NCBI RefSeq assembly: GCF_004684935.1
Contig: NZ_SRJD01000002.1
Coordinates: 62,001 to 126,000 of the forward strand
Direction of reading: 5' to 3'
Source: Sporolactobacillus shoreae
Lineage (GTDB): Bacteria > Bacillota > Bacilli > Bacillales > Sporolactobacillaceae
DNA: 64,000 bases
Shown here piece after piece: positions 61,896 to 64,000 of the stretch. The translations under genes were made by a program, and so were the position numbers. A model generated the notes under the pieces. That model was not told the DNA's origin. It saw only the letters and a program-made list of their open reading frames with translations, and did not search any database. Each line of letters starts with the position of its first letter. Position 1 is the first letter of the stretch.

Positions 61896-62834
61896 ATGAC
61901 CAGAAAAACCATCTATTTTGTCCATGACGCGGATATTGATGATCTCGTATCGCTCTTTCTGCTCACGCAGATGGACGATGTGACACTGAGCGGTGTATCT
62001 GTCATACCGGCGGACGGATTTCTAACACCGGGCACGGAGGCCAGCCGCAAGATCATCGACCGGTTCGGCAGTGAGCAGGTGGAGGTGGCGCGCTCAAGTT
62101 CCAGAGGCGTGAACGCTTTTCCGAAAGAATGGCGGATGCGATCCTTCTTCGTTAATGCGCTGCCGCTCTTGAATGAATCGGGGAAAGTAGAAGCTCCGGT
62201 CAGCGAGCTCCCTGCCCATCAGCACCTGATCAAAAAGGTGAGGGATAATGACGGAAAAACAACGCTGCTCTGCACCGGGCCGCTTACGGATATCGCGCGT
62301 GCACTGGATGAAGCACCAGATATTGAGGATAAAATAGAACAACTGATCTGGATGGGTGGAACGCTGAATCCCGTCGGCAATGTTCAGGAGCCGGAACATG
62401 ACGGTTCGGCGGAATGGAACGCCTTCTGGGATCCATACGCAGTCGCCAGGGTATGGGAAAGCAGTCTGAACATCCGGATGGTTGCCCTTGAAAGCACGAA
62501 CCAGGTGCCGCTGACGGTGCCGGTTCGAAATAGCTGGGCCGCACTGCGGAAATATACTGGTATTGATTTTATCGGGCAGTGCTATGCGGCCGTTCCGCCG
62601 CTGGTTCACCTTGAAACGAATGCGACCTACTTCCTCTGGGACGTTTTGACAACGATGGCGGCCGGTAATCCAGATTTAGTTAAAACCAAAAAGGCCCTGA
62701 CCAAGGTTCATGTCGATGAACCAAGCCAGGGTAAGATTGAGGCCGTGGACGATGGACGTCCTGTTGAAGTTGTCTATGATGTCGATACGGAAGCGTTCTT
62801 TGCGTCAATTATTGAGCTCGCCAAAAAAGCGTGA
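61896..62834 (+). CDS. Inosine-uridine-preferring nucleoside hydrolase
   Basis: The enzyme cleaves the N-glycosidic bond of nucleosides to base and ribose. The 312-residue protein has the calcium-site motif HDADIDDLVSLFLL (D-x3-D-D order kept, HDGxxDD subgroup), LLCTGPLTDIARALDE, IWMGGTLNPVGN and AEWNAFWDPYAVARVW. GGGGAGAG precedes the ATG. It follows the nucleoside-type lipoprotein gene, separated by a terminator and a repeat remnant; the two likely serve nucleoside salvage. Confidence 0.92.
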   Translation: MTRKTIYFVHDADIDDLVSLFLLTQMDDVTLSGVSVIPADGFLTPGTEASRKIIDRFGSEQVEVARSSSRGVNAFPKEWRMRSFFVNALPLLNESGKVEAPVSELPAHQHLIKKVRDNDGKTTLLCTGPLTDIARALDEAPDIEDKIEQLIWMGGTLNPVGNVQEPEHDGSAEWNAFWDPYAVARVWESSLNIRMVALESTNQVPLTVPVRNSWAALRKYTGIDFIGQCYAAVPPLVHLETNATYFLWDVLTTMAAGNPDLVKTKKALTKVHVDEPSQGKIEAVDDGRPVEVVYDVDTEAFFASIIELAKKA

Positions 62835-62897
62835 CTGGACTTACCGTTTCACCGGAAAGATCGGCAGCTTTTCAAGATAAATAATATCTTCACGATC

Positions 62898-62931
62898 AGC
62901 CGCATTCCCCTCCGCGAGAATTGCGGCTTTT
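62898..62931 (+). terminator. Terminator after the nucleoside hydrolase gene
   Basis: AGCCGCA pairs with TGCGGCT, with TTC/GAA inside, followed by TTTCC. Confidence 0.65.
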
Positions 62932-63017
62932 CCGGTACGTACATAGTAGAAAATAACAGAACGATGCAAAATGGTTTATAGGACGAACAGATTTTGATAC
63001 ACAAGTTTATAAAATAT

Positions 63018-63047
63018 TTGTATAAATACGTTACATCAAGGTATACT
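63018..63047 (+). promoter_or_regulatory. Promoter of the AbiE-type operon
   Basis: TTGTAT and TATACT are separated by 18 bp, 22 bp before the antitoxin start. GTATAAATAC and GGTATAC stretches could be antitoxin-binding half-sites. Confidence 0.5.
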
Positions 63048-63069
63048 CTTAAGTAAGAGGTGATGACAA

Positions 63070-63723
63070 ATGGATCTGCAGAAGTATTTGGAAAATAATT
63101 ATAAATTTGAAGAGCCTATCCTCGTTGAGGAGCTAAAAAAAGAATTAAACATGAATCCAAACACATTGCGACAATATTTAAAAAGGGCGACTGATTCCGG
63201 AATGATTGTTCGCTATGAAAAGAAAAAGGGCATCTATTATAAACCAAATCCGAAAGCAGTATTTAAATCTGTTTTGAGCCTTAATGACATTCTTAAGAAA
63301 AAATATTTATTTGATCAAAGCGGAAATAGGATGGGCTATCGGTCCGGATTATGGCTTGCCAACGCTTTAGGCCTGACTGTGCAAAACTCACCGGTGTTTG
63401 AAATCTCGACGAACAAAGAAAAGACGGCAGTGAGGGAAGTTAAATTCGGCGAATCTTCTGTATTCTTGAGGAAACCGCGAGTCCCGGTCAACAATAGTAA
63501 CTACAAACTGCTTCAGGTATTTGATTTGATCAGTAAATTCCAGTATTACAGCGAATACTCACTTGAAGAATCACTGGAAATCTTGATTAACTATTTAAAA
63601 GACACACCATTGAGTAAAAAAGAATTTAATAAGTGTCTGCAGGCCTATAGTTATAAAGTCCAAACCATGGTACTGAGGAGTGGCTTAAGAAATGAAGTGT
63701 CACCAGAACAAGCAGTTCTTTAA
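63070..63723 (+). CDS. AbiEi-like antitoxin / DUF6088-family regulator
   Basis: The 217-residue protein begins with a winged helix (ILVEELKKELNMNPNTLRQY, then LKRATDSGMIVRYEKKKGIY) followed by a domain with MGYRSGLWLANALGLTVQNS and the VPVNNSNYKLLQVFDLISKF block. These are features of DUF6088/AbiEi antitoxins of type IV toxin-antitoxin and abortive-infection systems, which repress their own promoter. AGAGGTGAT precedes the ATG. Its end overlaps the next gene by 32 bases, as is usual for such pairs. Confidence 0.8.
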   Translation: MDLQKYLENNYKFEEPILVEELKKELNMNPNTLRQYLKRATDSGMIVRYEKKKGIYYKPNPKAVFKSVLSLNDILKKKYLFDQSGNRMGYRSGLWLANALGLTVQNSPVFEISTNKEKTAVREVKFGESSVFLRKPRVPVNNSNYKLLQVFDLISKFQYYSEYSLEESLEILINYLKDTPLSKKEFNKCLQAYSYKVQTMVLRSGLRNEVSPEQAVL

Positions 63724-64000
63724 TGAAATAGTTAAAGTCGTGGCAGAGGATACTGGACTGGATGCATCAATCATTGAAAAAGATTACTTTGTTTCATTAC
63801 TGCTCCGGTCAATTCAGTCATTTTTTCCAGATATTATTTTTAAAGGCGGAACATCATTAAGCAAATGTTATCATCTCATTAATCGTTTCTCAGAAGACAT
63901 TGATATTAATTTTAAAAGTACGATACCAAACAGCGGTTCAAACAAAAAGAAACTAAAACAGTCCATTGTTGATGCGGCTCATGAAGTCGAGATGGTACTT
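63692..64000 (+). CDS. AbiEii-like nucleotidyltransferase toxin, truncated by the window end
   Basis: The visible 103 residues (MKCHQNKQFFNEIVKVVAED, then IIEKDYFVSLLLRSI) contain the nucleotidyltransferase signature FKGGTSLSKCYHLI followed by FSEDIDINF with the D-x-D metal pair. This is the AbiEii/AbiGii (MNT-type) family, whose members modify tRNA or other targets and cause growth arrest during phage infection. GAGGAG lies 12 bases before the ATG. The gene continues beyond the window, so its length and integrity are unknown. Confidence 0.8.
   Translation, partial: MKCHQNKQFFNEIVKVVAEDTGLDASIIEKDYFVSLLLRSIQSFFPDIIFKGGTSLSKCYHLINRFSEDIDINFKSTIPNSGSNKKKLKQSIVDAAHEVEMVL

Overview
The window comes from a low-to-mid GC, Gram-positive, endospore-forming and flagellated member of the Bacillota. 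Sequence signs are spoIIID next to mbl, the flhO/flhP-type flagellar pair and an EpuA-like gene before fabZ (the Bacillus order), strong AGGAGG ribosome sites, frequent TTG and GTG starts, and a Bacillales-type interspersed repeat. A Sporolactobacillus-like bacterium is my best guess; that is inference, not proof.

Layout. 0.1-6.8 kb: core genes (spoIIID, mbl, two basal-body rod proteins, EpuA-like, fabZ, a small unknown, a cyclic amidohydrolase). A 21-bp tandem array lies before spoIIID and a 17-unit 20-bp array follows the amidohydrolase. 7.3-8.7 kb: an Rpn-family nuclease with a well-placed internal ribosome site before its C-terminal domain, followed by two extra tandem copies of that domain. 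9.0-22.9 kb: a 13-gene co-directional catabolic cluster (RpiR-type regulator with a clear promoter and palindromic operator, M20 hydrolase, HutF-like deaminase, both AcnX subunits, D-2-hydroxyacid dehydrogenase, TauT-type ABC transporter, HutU, HutI, YczE-like membrane protein, HutD). It has no hutH, hutG or ftcD and looks like a non-standard urocanate or imidazole catabolic island. 23.2-25.7 kb: a GlcNAc/glucose-type PTS IICBA preceded by a free-standing half of a IIC domain, with a duplicated terminator/spacer on both sides. 26.4-29.2 kb: small membrane genes, a DUF1433 protein, a lipase with a helical tail and a helical partner, resembling the reverse-orientation type VII lipase (TslA/TilA/TlaA) arrangement. 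29.8-40.7 kb: a rhamnose-containing exopolysaccharide locus (galU, priming transferase, polymerase, three glycosyltransferases, rfbACBD, flippase); its middle is AT-rich. 40.7-41.8 kb: scars of two transposases. 41.9-43.5 kb: secreted SH3/GH25 lysozyme.

43.9-45.6 kb: a cobalamin mini-locus: ECF S component, cobalamin riboswitch with terminator, DUF4430 (transcobalamin-like) protein and PduO-type adenosyltransferase. 45.9-54.1 kb: a LacI-controlled carbohydrate ABC operon with a nitrilase-family hydrolase, a six-hairpin glycosidase and its own ATPase; the operator region is a large nested palindrome. 54.4-56.3 kb: a GT4 glycosyltransferase converging on a small sigma-70-family factor. 56.8-60.2 kb: ROK repressor with a xyl-like operator, APC permease and ROK kinase. 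60.6-62.8 kb: BMP-family nucleoside-binding lipoprotein and a nucleoside hydrolase. 63.1 kb to the end: an AbiE-type toxin-antitoxin pair whose toxin gene runs off the window.

The most interesting loci are the Hut/AcnX island, the Rpn locus with duplicated putative antitoxin domains, the TslA-like lipase locus and the riboswitch-controlled cobalamin locus. No tRNA, rRNA or CRISPR array was seen.
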